Source of the DNA: Pochonia chlamydosporia 170 | Lineage: Eukaryota; Ascomycota; Sordariomycetes; Hypocreales; Clavicipitaceae | Length of the DNA stretch: 64,000 nucleotides | Assembly (NCBI RefSeq): GCF_001653235.2 | Contig: NC_035792.1 | Span: forward strand, 4,836,001 to 4,900,000 | Reading direction: 5' to 3' | Shown: positions 36,665-47,804 of the stretch, piece by piece | How positions within the stretch are numbered: the first letter of the stretch is position 1 | How the letters are laid out: each line of letters starts with the position of its first letter | Made by a program: the position numbers and the translations under genes | The notes under the pieces: generated by a model | What the model was told of the DNA's origin: nothing | Databases searched by the model: none | The model's input: only the letters and a program-made list of their open reading frames with translations

Positions 36665-38039
36665 ATATGGAGGCCAGTCGTTGAAGAGATAAATATTCCT
36701 TGCGCCACAACGGCGGGTCGTGCACTCGTTGTAATTTGAACCTGGGTTACACTGTAAAGGTCTCAAGGCTGTCATTCAGCTTCGAGTTCAAATTTGATTG
36801 GTTTCAACCCCAGCCGTGCCGTAGACGGCTTTGTGTGTGTCTGCAACCAACAAACCAGACATGGTATGCTCGCTCATGTTGTGTTACCTTGGGTTGGCCA
36901 CAGGGATCTGCTATCAGGCATTACCAGGCAGCATCTACTCCGCACCATCATCCCTGAATTTTTGGCCGACGGAATGCTTTGTAGCTTTATTCAATTTCAA
37001 ACTACCACCAACCACTCGTGAAGCGACAAGCCACGTTCCGTCCAAAGCCTTGGGCGATGCTGTTTATTTGCGCCATATTGTGTAGAAACTATGCTTCGGA
37101 GCTCTACAAATGTACGGTCAGTAAATACTTGCCAAACGAAATTGTAATCTTGGAAAGTATCACATACCTTGTGCCATGGGCAGCATCTTTGACTCGGACG
37201 CAGAAGCCTTGGGTAGCGATGTGTGTGCTGTTGCGTCACGGGCCCCTTACACATCCCTGTCCAGCCGGATAGAGAGACCAGGCTGGGAGCAAGGGGATCT
37301 TGAACAGGAGCTTTTTTGTTTTTCTCCGAGAAACTGTCTTTCCGGGGTGTCAGTCGTGGCTCGACTGGGCACATCGAGTTGCGAGTACTTGCCCCTAGAG
37401 CCATATTAGCACACCTCATCATTCAGGCAAGTTGAGGCGAAAGGAGGGTACTTTAGCTTAAATTGACACTTTCTCGGTTTGCTTAGTCCGGGACGTGCCG
37501 AATAACGGCCCGCCATTCTTGGAAATCGATGTCTGGTGCACCGTTGAATTACGGGGTACATAGAACATGGCAATCGACGTGACGACCTGAATCCTAAGCC
37601 TTGTCAAAGCCTTGTTTGCTTTTCATGCAGGAAGCCCATGTAGTCTCGGCGATTACACAAGCTACGAGGGTGGCGGTTGGCTGCAATGGATATTGTGACC
37701 GGCAAAGTCGATTGGCTGGTCATACTTGATACATGTCTGGCAAAATCTGCACGGAAAAGACTGTGTTGACTCCCCGCACACGCCTTGTATTGCTCGATTC
37801 CCTCTTTGAAGCCGTGTGAGCGGACTATTCCACCGACATCTACAGCGCTGCAAAACTAAGATTAGTCGTGATAAGCCAAGAACACTGGGCAACGCTGAGC
37901 TCTCCTTGTTGATTCTGCAACAAGTCTCAATGTTGTAAACTTTGTATCGGATAGATTTATCGTCAACGGCATGTCCCTTCCCTGAAGAAGGCTTGTGACA
38001 TCCAGCTAAGACCAGACACGCTCAGACCAACCAGCCTGG

Positions 38040-38051
38040 CCCCCCCCCCCC
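38040..38051 (+). repeat. Homopolymer C12
   Basis: Twelve consecutive C in the spacer, about 400 bp before the NLR start codon. Its length is likely unstable and hard to sequence. Confidence 0.9.
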
Positions 38052-38447
38052 GGGAGTATTGAACTCACCTCCTACAATGGGAGTAACGAATCCTGATTTG
38101 ACGGGATAAGACCCTCCTTGGTCAACTCAAGGCCTCACAATGCATGATAATATTGACTGCTTGGCCAGGTCACCCTTCAGCAGCCAGGGTGGTGCTGCAG
38201 GATGACCAAATGACCTGCCCCCTGAGAAGTACTCCCATATTAGGTACTGACTGTGCAGAGTGGATAATATGCTGCTGAAGCAGCATAGAATAACACTTTT
38301 TGCAGTTGCTATTGTTCGTTTGTTCGTTTTAAACTATTTGCAAGTCTTTTACCTCGTCATCAGCCCCGCCGTTTCCATCATCCTTTGCCCAACAACGAGA
38401 CAGGTGCTCTGTCTTGGCGACACAGACGATTTTCAAGTCGTTCAAGC

Positions 38448-41400
38448 ATGAGGCTCTTCAGTCGAAACAAGAAGAAGGATCGTTGTTCTAATCTTGACTC
38501 TCCAGGGGGCTGCTTTCCAGTTTGGAGTTTCCGACTTGGACGCAAGAGGCCAAAGGATGACGACCTTCAGAGCATTTTGAGCGACCATGCTGTGCAAAGT
38601 TCCGGTTCTCAGACAGTCCAAACAAACCATAATGCCAAGAACACCCTAGAGAGTCGTCACAATGGAAAGCAAAGCGCTTCTGACGAACAGGCTCCCCATT
38701 CCAGTGCTCCAACCGTGACCCTTTGGGACCAAGCTTACAGCGCCTTAGAGGCCAAGGATCCTAAATTGGTGAAAAACTTCGAAAGATTACTGCTCGAAAA
38801 AGCAAGTGGCACGCGTAAGTCTTTCAACGAGTAAATCTTCTCTCTCCTCTTTGCCTTTTTCTGTTTGTCAGGCGGGAACTCCGGGAATTGCCTTTGTTGC
38901 TGACACGATTATCTCTATTGGTTGACACGATTGTCTTTGTTGTTGAACGGTTGCTCTTGTTACTGAACGCTTATTTTTGTTGTTAACGTGATGTGACTCA
39001 ATAGAAGAGACTGATCAGAATGACGACGCTTCAACACCATTGCCACGAGACCGACGACAAGAGATTGCAGAGCTGGCTCAAAAAGGGGTGGAGCTAGTGG
39101 AAAGAACCAAGCCGAAAATCACCATAAATAACCGTCAGATAGACTTGCTGGATAGTCTCGCAACAGTTGCCGCCGTCGCGGACTATTCGAAAGGGTTCGT
39201 TGGAGAAGCATTGAAGCCGAGCCCTCCAGCTTCCCTGGCCTGGGCCGCGGTGTGTCTAACTCTCCCACTTTTGACAAATCCGCCCAAGGCAAAAGCGGCC
39301 AGAGAAGCCGGATTCGAAAAGGTTACATGGCTCATGCATCTTCATCTGACCCTTGAGCCAACGAGCCTGGACCCGGAACTGTATTCGAAGTTGCGGGGTC
39401 AAACCATAGATCTGGTCAAGGAAAGGATTGTTTCTCTCTATCAGGCCATTTTGGAATTCCAACTCAAAACAGTAGCTCGCTTGTACAAAAGTAGGTTTGC
39501 TGCCTACTTCCGGGAGGTGGCCTACGTCGACGACTGGGGCGGGATGCTTGAAATAGCCTGCAAGGCGGAAGAAGAGATGCAGAGCGTGCTGACTCTACTT
39601 CGTCAAGAAGACACGCGAAAAAATGTTGGCACCATTGCCAAGTCGATGGAGACTACATCTCGTTTGCTGGAGGATGTTGGCACCGATGTGCGGCACATGG
39701 GAGGGAGACTGATCGAGCTGAATGAACAAGCACAGAAGGCAAGAATGTCGGACGAGGACATACGCATACGTGACGGGTTCTACCTTGGTGATCGAGAGAC
39801 CGGCGACTCTTACGATTCGCACAGGGCACGACTCGAAAAGCGTGTACAGGGGACGTGCGAGTCGTTCCTGAACGACAGAAAGTTCACGAGCTGGCAGAGG
39901 CAGACGTCGGGCGTTATTCTGGTCACTGCAGGACCTGGCCGCGGGAAATCTGTTCTGGCAAATTATCTGGTCGACAACGTACTCCCCGAGCAAGGGGTTA
40001 TTTGTTATTTCTTTTTCCAGAAGGGAGCAGGACAAACCAGTATGCACCAAGCGCTCTGCGCCATGATCTATCAACTCTTCGGCAAGAGGCCGCACCTCAT
40101 CCATCACGCCGCAAAACATTCCCAGCCGAATGGTAAGGGAGCCGCTCTCCAGGATTGGATGCTATGGGAGATACTGGAGGGCGCCATACACGATCCGGAG
40201 GCTGGACAGGTCATCATGGTCGTGGATGCCCTGGACGAGTGTGATGAATCAGAATGTCCCGATTTCCTGAGTCGTTTAAGGTCACTGTCGGGCGGATATC
40301 GACAAGATGGGAGCCCAAATGAGTGCAAGTGTCTCGTGACTGGACGGCCGTTTGCCCGGATTGCAGACCCTTTCGAACACGAACATGTGCTGCAGCTGGA
40401 GCCAACAGGCGAGGAGATTGCCATGGTCATTCGCCATCGCGTCCGAATTCTCAGTCAAAAAGGGCGCCTGAGTCTGTCCAAAGAAGTGGAGGAGTACTTG
40501 GTCGAGCAGTTGTTGGCCAAGAATTCTCAGCGGAACTATCTCTGGGCTCATCTCATGATGAAACTTTTTGAGGGACGAGCGACCGACACTTCGTTCTGGT
40601 TCCTCCGGGGAGGTAAGACGAAAGGGGCCATCGACAAAGTTGTTGCTGAACTGCCTGACAGCGTCAATGACGCATATGAACAGATACTGGCTAGGATTTA
40701 TTCAAAGCTGGAAGACTCACGGAACTTGGTGCGCAAGGTTTTGAGCATCGTTCTAGCAGCAGAACGACCCCTGAACACAGCAGAAATGCTCGTGGCCGTC
40801 CAAGTCGACAGCGTCAGCTCTGGGAGCAAGGAGGAGCTTGATGGAATGCTCGGAAACGGTGAAGAAGCGTTCAAGTCAACCCTCCAACAGCTTACTGGTT
40901 TCTTCGTGGATGTTGATGGAGATGTTGTGTCGTTCATCCATCTGACCTGCCGCGAGTTTCTGCTTGAGAACCCAGAGTCAATTTCAGAAGGAGCAGCCGC
41001 ACCTGTCTCGTCTACCGAATTCAAGTGGAAGAACTCAATTCCCATGGGACAAGCACAAGGTCTCCTGGCAATGCAATGCCTTTTATGTATTGGCCTCTTC
41101 AAGACCGCGACGCAGCCTGCTCGGCTCTTGTTGACGTATACTCCATCTTCTGGGCCAGCCAAATTGAACGAGCCTGACGAGCTTAACGAACCTCACGAAC
41201 CTCACGAACCTCACGAACCTCACGAACCTCACGAACCTGACGAGCCTGGTAAACCTGGTGAATCTGACGAACCTGAAGACGCACTGCCGGCGCCTTTCAC
41301 AAAGTTTGGGACATATTCAGCAAGATATTGGCCAGCTCATTATGCCGCTGCTACTGTTGATTCTAAGGGATCATCGTTAGGGCCTCGGGTGTCTGAAATT

Positions 41401-43011
41401 TGCGACCTGGGATCAACAGCCTACAAGGCATGGGAAAAGCTCTGCGCCACAGGGAAACTTGTGCCACCGTTGCACCAAGCTTCGCAGGGCGGTCATACTG
41501 AAGTGATGCGGCTGCTACTCGAGAATGGTGCCGACAGTGACCACAAGGACGACCGGCTGAAGCAAACACCATTGATTCATGCTTCCATTGGAGGTCATGT
41601 GGCAGCAGTCCAGCTGTTGCTTGAGCATGGCGCCAACATGGCCATCACTGATCGATGGGGCCGGACAGCCCTTCTCTGGGCCGTCACAGCGAGAAGAGAC
41701 GATATCCTAAATGCACAGCTCGCCAAGGTGGCCAGCTTGAAAGGACCTGCACGAGGCAACATCCTAAACCCAGTCCTGTTCCGCGTAGCCGGCCAGGGTC
41801 GCACACACGTTCTCAACTGGTTGCTCAAGGCCGGCGCTAAGTTGGATGTCCAGGATCAACTGGGCTACACCATCCTCCACCAAGCTGCTGCCCAAGGACA
41901 GCACGTAATGGTAGAATACCTGCTTGGTCTCAAGTTTGATAAAGACGCGAAAGACATTCACGGTAATACCCCCCTTCTATTAGCGGCGACAAGCGGTCAA
42001 CTCGAGGTTGTAAAGCGGTTGGCAGATGCGAGCAACATTGATTCCAAAAATGACTTTGGCGACACGGCTCTATCTTTAGCGGCGGCAAATGATATGCACT
42101 CGGTTGTGAAATTCCTACTTGTTCAATTTGAATCATTGACCGATCCTGATTCAGAAAATCTGAACGGCGAGACTCCTTTATTGCTTGCTGCAGCCAATGG
42201 TTGCTTCAAGGCGGTAAGGTTCTTACTTGGTCATTCCAAAGCAAATATCAACGCAAGAGACAGCAACGGCAATACACCCCTAGCAAGAGCTGCTCAAAAT
42301 GGCCATTGCCATGTGGTGAGTCTACTGGTGGAACGAGAGGATGTTCTTCTCGAGACGAGAAACGACCTCGGCATGACACCTCTAGCATTGGCCGCTCATC
42401 ACGACCACGAAGCAGTCGTGGACCAGCTACTGAAGCGCGGGGCAGATTTGGAAACCAGAGACGACAACGAGGAAACGCCTTTGGCAAGTGCGGCAACAAA
42501 GGGGGCTTTGAACAGGGTGCGGATGCTTCTTGACAAAGGGGCCAACCTCCACGCAGAAGTAACTCCAGGCATGCCTATTTTGTTAGTGGCCATACAAAAC
42601 GGTCAAGACGACGCCGTGCGAATCCTTCTCGAGGGAGCAGCCAAGCTTAACCCGAGCAAGCCTCTCCCTACAGGCATAGGAGGCCGGGCGCTGTGTCACG
42701 CGGTTGTGCGTGACCGGCTACAAATCGTAGCTCAGCTACTCGATCATGGTGTGCCGGTCGATGCAAGGGACGACATTGGTCACACCGCTCTGTTAACAGC
42801 CACCGCAGGCGGAAGGCGCGACATTGTTTGGTTCTTAATTATCCGTGGAGCGGATGTCAATGCGAAGGACAGGAAAGGACAAACCACCGCGATGCTTGCT
42901 GAGGAGTTCAAGCGAACGGGAGTCATTGAAGTCCTAAACATGAATCACTCCGCAGACCAGTTTCGAAACAAATTTAAAAAGGTAGGCGATTACTATGAGG
43001 TGACATACTAA
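38448..43011 (+). CDS. NACHT-ankyrin STAND protein (fungal NLR-like)
   Basis: Exons 38448-38814 and 39005-43011 encode 1457 residues. A basic, disordered N-terminus leads to L-W-D-Q-A-Y-S-A-L and later D-P-K-L-V, the start of the fungal NACHT_N domain (PF17100 type). The NACHT NTPase has Walker A G-P-G-R-G-K-S at residues 432-438 and Walker B V-I-M-V-V-D-A-L-D-E-C from residue 525. A winged-helix-like region follows (S-I-V-L-A-A-E-R-P-L). Residues 844-879 are tripeptide repeats (x-E-P). From about residue 942 to 1440 come roughly a dozen ankyrin repeats with G-x-T-P-L and A-A-x-x-G-H signatures. STAND proteins of this type act as nucleotide-switched receptors; fungal examples include incompatibility and cell-death inducers. 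No partner effector gene is adjacent. Ligand and output are unknown. Confidence 0.9.
38892..38996 (+). repeat. Degenerate ~21-bp tandem repeat in the NLR intron
   Basis: The 190-nt intron (38815-39004), the longest confirmed by phase in this gene, contains four to five diverged copies of a unit like CTTTGTTGTTGAACGGTTGCT. It is T/G-rich and ends just before the 3' splice site. Confidence 0.7.
41167..41274 (+). repeat. 9-bp coding minisatellite, tripeptide x-E-P
   Basis: Twelve consecutive 9-bp units encode N-E-P, D-E-L, N-E-P, five H-E-P, D-E-P, G-K-P, G-E-S and D-E-P. Units six in a row (41185-41238) differ by at most one base; CACGAACCT is perfect five times at 41194-41238. The array joins the NACHT/winged-helix part to the ankyrin part. 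Confidence 0.95.
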
Positions 43012-43293
43012 TAATTTAGGATCTCAGGTTGTATTTCAATTGTTTGTGTTTTTTGGACTTTTGCGTGTCATTCCATCATCTCTAGCAATGATTTGTGCCC
43101 CTCGAAAAGTGATTTATGCCACCTGGAAGTGATTAATAGCCCTGTTTGTGGCTACATGTAAGAAACACCTCGTAGGCAACCCATCCATCATGGCGGCAAC
43201 AGCTCTTCACACTTCTCCTCCACAGAACCATCTGCCAAGCTCTTCACCGGCATTGCCTTGTGTACATTGGCTCCCCACCGTCCACCTAGGTAT

Positions 43294-44971
43294 CTAATGG
43301 GCAATGGGCAACTTGCCCTCGGCCACAACCGCACCATAGATTATATCGGCCGCCGAGGCAAATGCCTCCAACGTAGGTTCATAAACAGCAATAAAGTTCT
43401 TCACCTCGGCCTCATCATCGATGAAATCATAAGGATTGCACGTGGCCACGGATATGAGCACCTTGCCAGTCCGCCTCTTGGCAATCTCCAGCCCCAGATC
43501 CCTCTGGTACTGCGATTCCCTGGCATTTCTGGTAGCAAGAATGACGACTTGCGCGTCCTCAACTTGCTTCCACTGCTCCAGCGTCAAGGTAGAGTCTGTG
43601 AAGCGAACGTCGACAACGCCAGGGCTGTGCTTGCGAAGAGTATCGCCGAAAGCTCCCGACACCCAGGGAACACGCGTTTTTTGCATCTCTTCTTCACCGC
43701 TGAATGCCGCACCGCTGGTGGGAACGTTGACGCCTGGGGACACAAACACTGTGCTGGCAGTCTTGGATAGTGGCAGTACGCCAGATTCGGATCGAACGAC
43801 GGTCGTGGCACTTGCGTAGATATTATGAGCCAGGGCTTCATTCTTGCTGTTAAGGCTGGCGAGGGTGGCCGGGGACTGCCGCTCCAAGGCCATCTCCCAG
43901 TTCGTGTACTTGTCCTTGAGGTCCCGTAGACGTTTGAGAGAGGCATCAACTTGTGCTTGAGGCAACTCTCCAGCATCAATGGCCTGGCAGACGCGGTCGA
44001 TGGAAGCAGCTTGCAAATCGTAAGTGTGGCATATCATGACATTGTCGACCCCGGCTTTGAATGCCAAGAGTGATCCTTCCACTGTTCCGTATCCAGCCCG
44101 GACGCCCTCCATTTCCAAGCAATCTGTCATGACAACTCCCTCGAACTTCAAATCCTCGCGCAAAATCTTGATGGTCTCGGGAGATAGCGTGGCGGGTAGA
44201 TCTGAACCACCGAGCTTGGGCAGAGAAATGTGTGCAGTCATGACCATTTCAATGCCTTCTGCGGCCGCACGACGGAACGGGACCAACTCTGTCTTTTCGA
44301 GCTCTTCCCTAGTCTTGTTAATAACAGGTAAGCCGTAGTGAGAATCCGTGGCGGTGTCGCCATGCCCAGGGAAATGCTTGATGCAAGGTGCGACTCGCGT
44401 CTCCCGAAGACCCTTGGCGCACTCAACAGCAAACTGAGCAACCTTTTCGGGATCGTCACCGGGGCTTCGCACACCGATGACCGGGTTCAATGGTTCATTG
44501 TTGACGTCTCCCACGGGGGCGTAGTTCATGTTGATGCCAAAGTATCGCAGAGTCTCGCCCGTCGCTTTGGCAACCTCGAACGTCTTGTCCAATGATCCGG
44601 CTGCCCCGAGGGTCATTGGTCCCGGAAGTTGTGCCGCGACAGGAGGGGAAATACGAGTAACAAGACCATTTTCTTGGTCAATTCCGACAAAAAGAGGCTG
44701 TGCGTGGCCAGCATCCCTAGCTAGCTGTTGAAGACCGAGACAGAGAGACTGAAACTGTTCAGCATCTCGAATGTTTCGCTTGAAGAGAACAATGGCGCCG
44801 ACACCATAGTCCTGGATGAGAGATTTGATTTCTTTATTGATTTCTGTCCCGTGGAAACCAACTGCAAAGAGCTGTAGTATTATTTGTTTGTCAGTCAACA
44901 ATGTTCAAATGTGACGAGTGAGGTGGTGAGCGAACCTGGCCCACTGTCTTGCGTTGCTCTGCTGAAGGCAT
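43294..44971 (-). CDS. NagZ-like GH3 beta-N-acetylglucosaminidase
   Basis: Exon 1 (44971-44936) encodes M-P-S-A-E-Q-R-K-T-V-G-Q; after a 64-nt intron exon 2 (44871-43294) resumes L-F-A-V-G-F-H-G, giving 537 residues. The frame of exon 2 is open a few codons further upstream, but only with TTG. The TIM barrel shows G-I-D-Q-E-N-G, then K-H-F-P-G-H-G-D-T-A-T-D-S-H, the NagZ-specific loop whose D-S-H histidine serves as acid/base, and V-V-M-T-D-C-L-E-M-E-G with the nucleophile at Asp262. A second, C-terminal domain runs from about residue 370. No signal peptide, so it is probably intracellular, acting on GlcNAc-containing oligosaccharides. Trichoderma Nag3, in a GlcNAc-use cluster, is of this type; the other cluster genes are not visible here. 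Confidence 0.88.
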
Positions 44972-46381
44972 TGCTTCTGCTTCAATATAGGATCTAAGCC
45001 GATAGTTGGTGTTTTTAATCGAAATGAAGACGAATCGAGCTCATCTCCATGAATTGAAGAATCTTTTTCAGAATGAGCACCTCGAGAATAACAAGCCAAG
45101 GGGATATCTCATGAAAGACACATCCCACAAGACCGTGTGGGGGTCAGAATTTGGACAACTGAAACCGCTTGCGTCCGCCTTCGCCGGAGTCCCGAGCAAA
45201 ACAGACTGGTGGAACTGCCAAAAAGAGCTTCAGAATGTAACGTGGCTCGGCTGACCCCCATCAAAACCCGGGCCGTGGGGAAGCCATGAACTGAGGTTTC
45301 TGGTGTCTGTTTGGCTCGCAGCGTTTCGCATTCCGGGTCCTTTGCCGGGCTTCAGCGATCTCCACAGGGGGGCAGAGGCGTTCGATTGGTTTCATTTACT
45401 TATTTATTGATGGATGCCAAGCCTGAATGAATGATTTGTTGATATTTTGATACTGTCATGCAGCAGAAGTGCCAGTTGCGGACGCGAGAGGGAAATGGTG
45501 GATGTCGTCTCCCGCGGACGGATCCAGCATCTTGCTCGATCAAGGCGAAAACTTGTCAAAGAACTATCATCGAAGTGTAAAGATATCAAGCTGTCTGATC
45601 TGCTCGTTGGTGAGACAGCCCCTCGATACCCCGCATTGATGCCGTAGTTGTGCCTCTCTGCCCCTCACAGACTGTTGGGGTCTTGGACTCTTGGGGATGT
45701 CGTGCAACGGGTTTGTGTGACAAGTTCGGCACCTCAACCGACACAGGAATTAGACAATGAAAGAACCCTGTTCTCGGATTGATGACATCTGACGTGTTGA
45801 GCTTGATCACTTGGTCGGTTTTACTTGGTGGATCGATCGTATCCAGTTGGTCGTGGACTCCTGGGCATGGGAATAAATCGAGCTTCTGATCAGGCAGACT
45901 GGCTTCATACCTGAGGCATTCAGTGACACCAAACAGTCCAACAGGTATTCATCACATACACAAACAGTGGCATACTTATATGGAAGCCTAGCTCTTTCTC
46001 TCCATACCTTGTTTAGAGCATCAATAGCGAAGAGTACAAGTACCTAGGTATATGGCCCTATTTCCCCCTGGCGGCTACACGCGCTTGAAACATGAGACGG
46101 CTCGCCAAGCTACTCCGGTCTAAGATGAGCTTCCACATCCGTGTCTCTGCATATTGAAAATCCCCCTCATTTTCGTCACGAGATATCCCCAACCGGCATT
46201 TGCCCAAATATTTGATCGGAACACTCTCGGCATCTTGGTCCCCTTATAATGGTACGCCGTACGTGCAAATGGTTTAGTCAAAGACACCCCGCACCCAGAA
46301 TCCTCCCACCTTTGTCTATTACAGAACGCCAAATCGTAGTGTATTTGCTTTCCAAGATAGCAAGACAAGAAACTTTTCAAA
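44972..46381. other. Divergent intergenic region
   Basis: About 1.4 kb between the GH3 gene and the MetX-like gene. Short ORFs only. It contains the two promoters and no visible repeat. Confidence 0.5.
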
Positions 46382-47619
46382 ATGGCTGCCGACTACGAAA
46401 CCTATCAGCTGGGTGATTTCAAGCTCGTCAGCGGTGAAACTATCCCCAATGCCTTCATCGCGTACAAGACCATTGGCGACCCTTCCAATCCAGCAATCAT
46501 TTATCCGTCCTGGTTCAGCGGCGCCATCTCTGACAACGAATGGCTTGTGGGTGAAGACAAGACGCTCAATCCCAAGAAATACTACATCATTATCCCTGCC
46601 ATGTTTGGCAACGGCCAGTCCAGCAGTCCGTCGAACACGCCTCGCGAACCTTTCCGCCCGTTCCCCGATGTGACTATTCACGATAACGTAACGGCCCAGC
46701 ATCGGCTCGTTACCGAATGCCTGGGAGTTACCCATGCGCGCTGCGTCTTGGGATGGAGCATGGGCGCGTGCCAAACGTATCAATGGGTCACGCAGTACCC
46801 AGATTTTGCTGATTTCGCAGTCCCCTTTTGCGGAAGCGCACGTACTTCCATTCACAATCAAGTCTTCCTCGAGGGAGTCAAAAGTGCCATTATCGGTGCA
46901 AAGAGAGTCTCGTCCGCCGGTTCGTGCAAGGGCGAGAGCACAGCCCCTGGGGAATACAGACCGTGGACGAAGGAAGAGAGATCCGCTGGGTTAAAAGCCA
47001 TGGGCCGCGTATACGCTGGCTGGGGTTTCAGCCAGGCATTCTACAGACAAAGATTGTACGAGACTGCCCTGGGTTATAAGTCCCTCGAGGACTTCATGTT
47101 GAATTTCTGGGAGAAATGGGCCCTATCAAAAGGTTTGACATGCCTTCCTAGAACAATCGTTGCCCACCATCCAACGGAGCGAACCACTTAGCTCACTTCC
47201 TTTTGCGCTTTAGATCCTGAAAATTTGCTGCTCATGCTCCGAGCATGGCAAGCAGGAGACTGTTCTAATCAGGAGCCTTATAACAAGAACTTCGAACTGG
47301 CCATGAAGAGTATCAAGACCAAGATGCTCGTTTTACCGGGCAAGGAGGATTTATACTTTCCCCCAGAGGACTCTGAATATGAGGTGCGGTGCATGTCGGA
47401 GGGGGTAGGAAAGTGCATTCCCTTCCCATCTGTATGGGGACACTGGTAAGTAGACTTCCACGGCTCTGCATGATTTTTTAGACGTTGTCAATGCTGAAGA
47501 GTACTAGGGCTGGCGGACCTGGGCTGAACCCCGAGGATCTAAAATGGCTCGACAACAAGCTTAGGGTCTTCTTGGAGGATGAAACAAGTTTGATGGCCGA
47601 AACGGGTATTTCCAAGTAA
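46382..47619 (+). CDS. Homoserine acetyltransferase (MetX)-like alpha/beta hydrolase
   Basis: Exons 46382-47132, 47214-47445 and 47508-47619 encode 364 residues. The catalytic triad can be placed: nucleophile Ser126 in G-W-S-M-G, Asp296 in L-P-G-K-E-D-L-Y-F and His327 in W-G-H-W-A-G-G. The N-terminal motif Y-Q-L-G-D-F-K-L and I-P-A-M-F-G-N-G-Q-S are typical of the MetX-like group. Many fungal members of this group are not true homoserine acetyltransferases but hydrolases or acyltransferases of unknown substrate. The shortness compared with authentic Met2 (usually close to 500 residues) argues for the latter. The first donor is GTTTGA, weaker than the others in this window, but all phases agree. 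It converges on the TMEM16 gene. Confidence 0.85.
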
Positions 47620-47804
47620 CGTTAACTAGATTCGCAAGGTCAAATACAGACCTTGTGTCTCGCTCGGGACGTGTTATTCGGAATGTGTATCCAACACTGA
47701 CGGGTAAGAAGGCGAATGGATAAACCATATCCAATAAGCACGCGTAACCGTCGTCAATTGAACTTTTAAACCTCCCAGGGCTGTTCATGCGTTTTTTTGC
47801 CCCT

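Larger units (their letters stand above)
35569..38447. other. Gene-free spacer upstream of the NLR gene
   Basis: About 2.9 kb with no convincing gene on either strand. It includes a tandem CGGAGTA pair at 36651-36664 and a run of 12 C at 38040-38051. The final part presumably drives the NLR gene. Confidence 0.55.
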
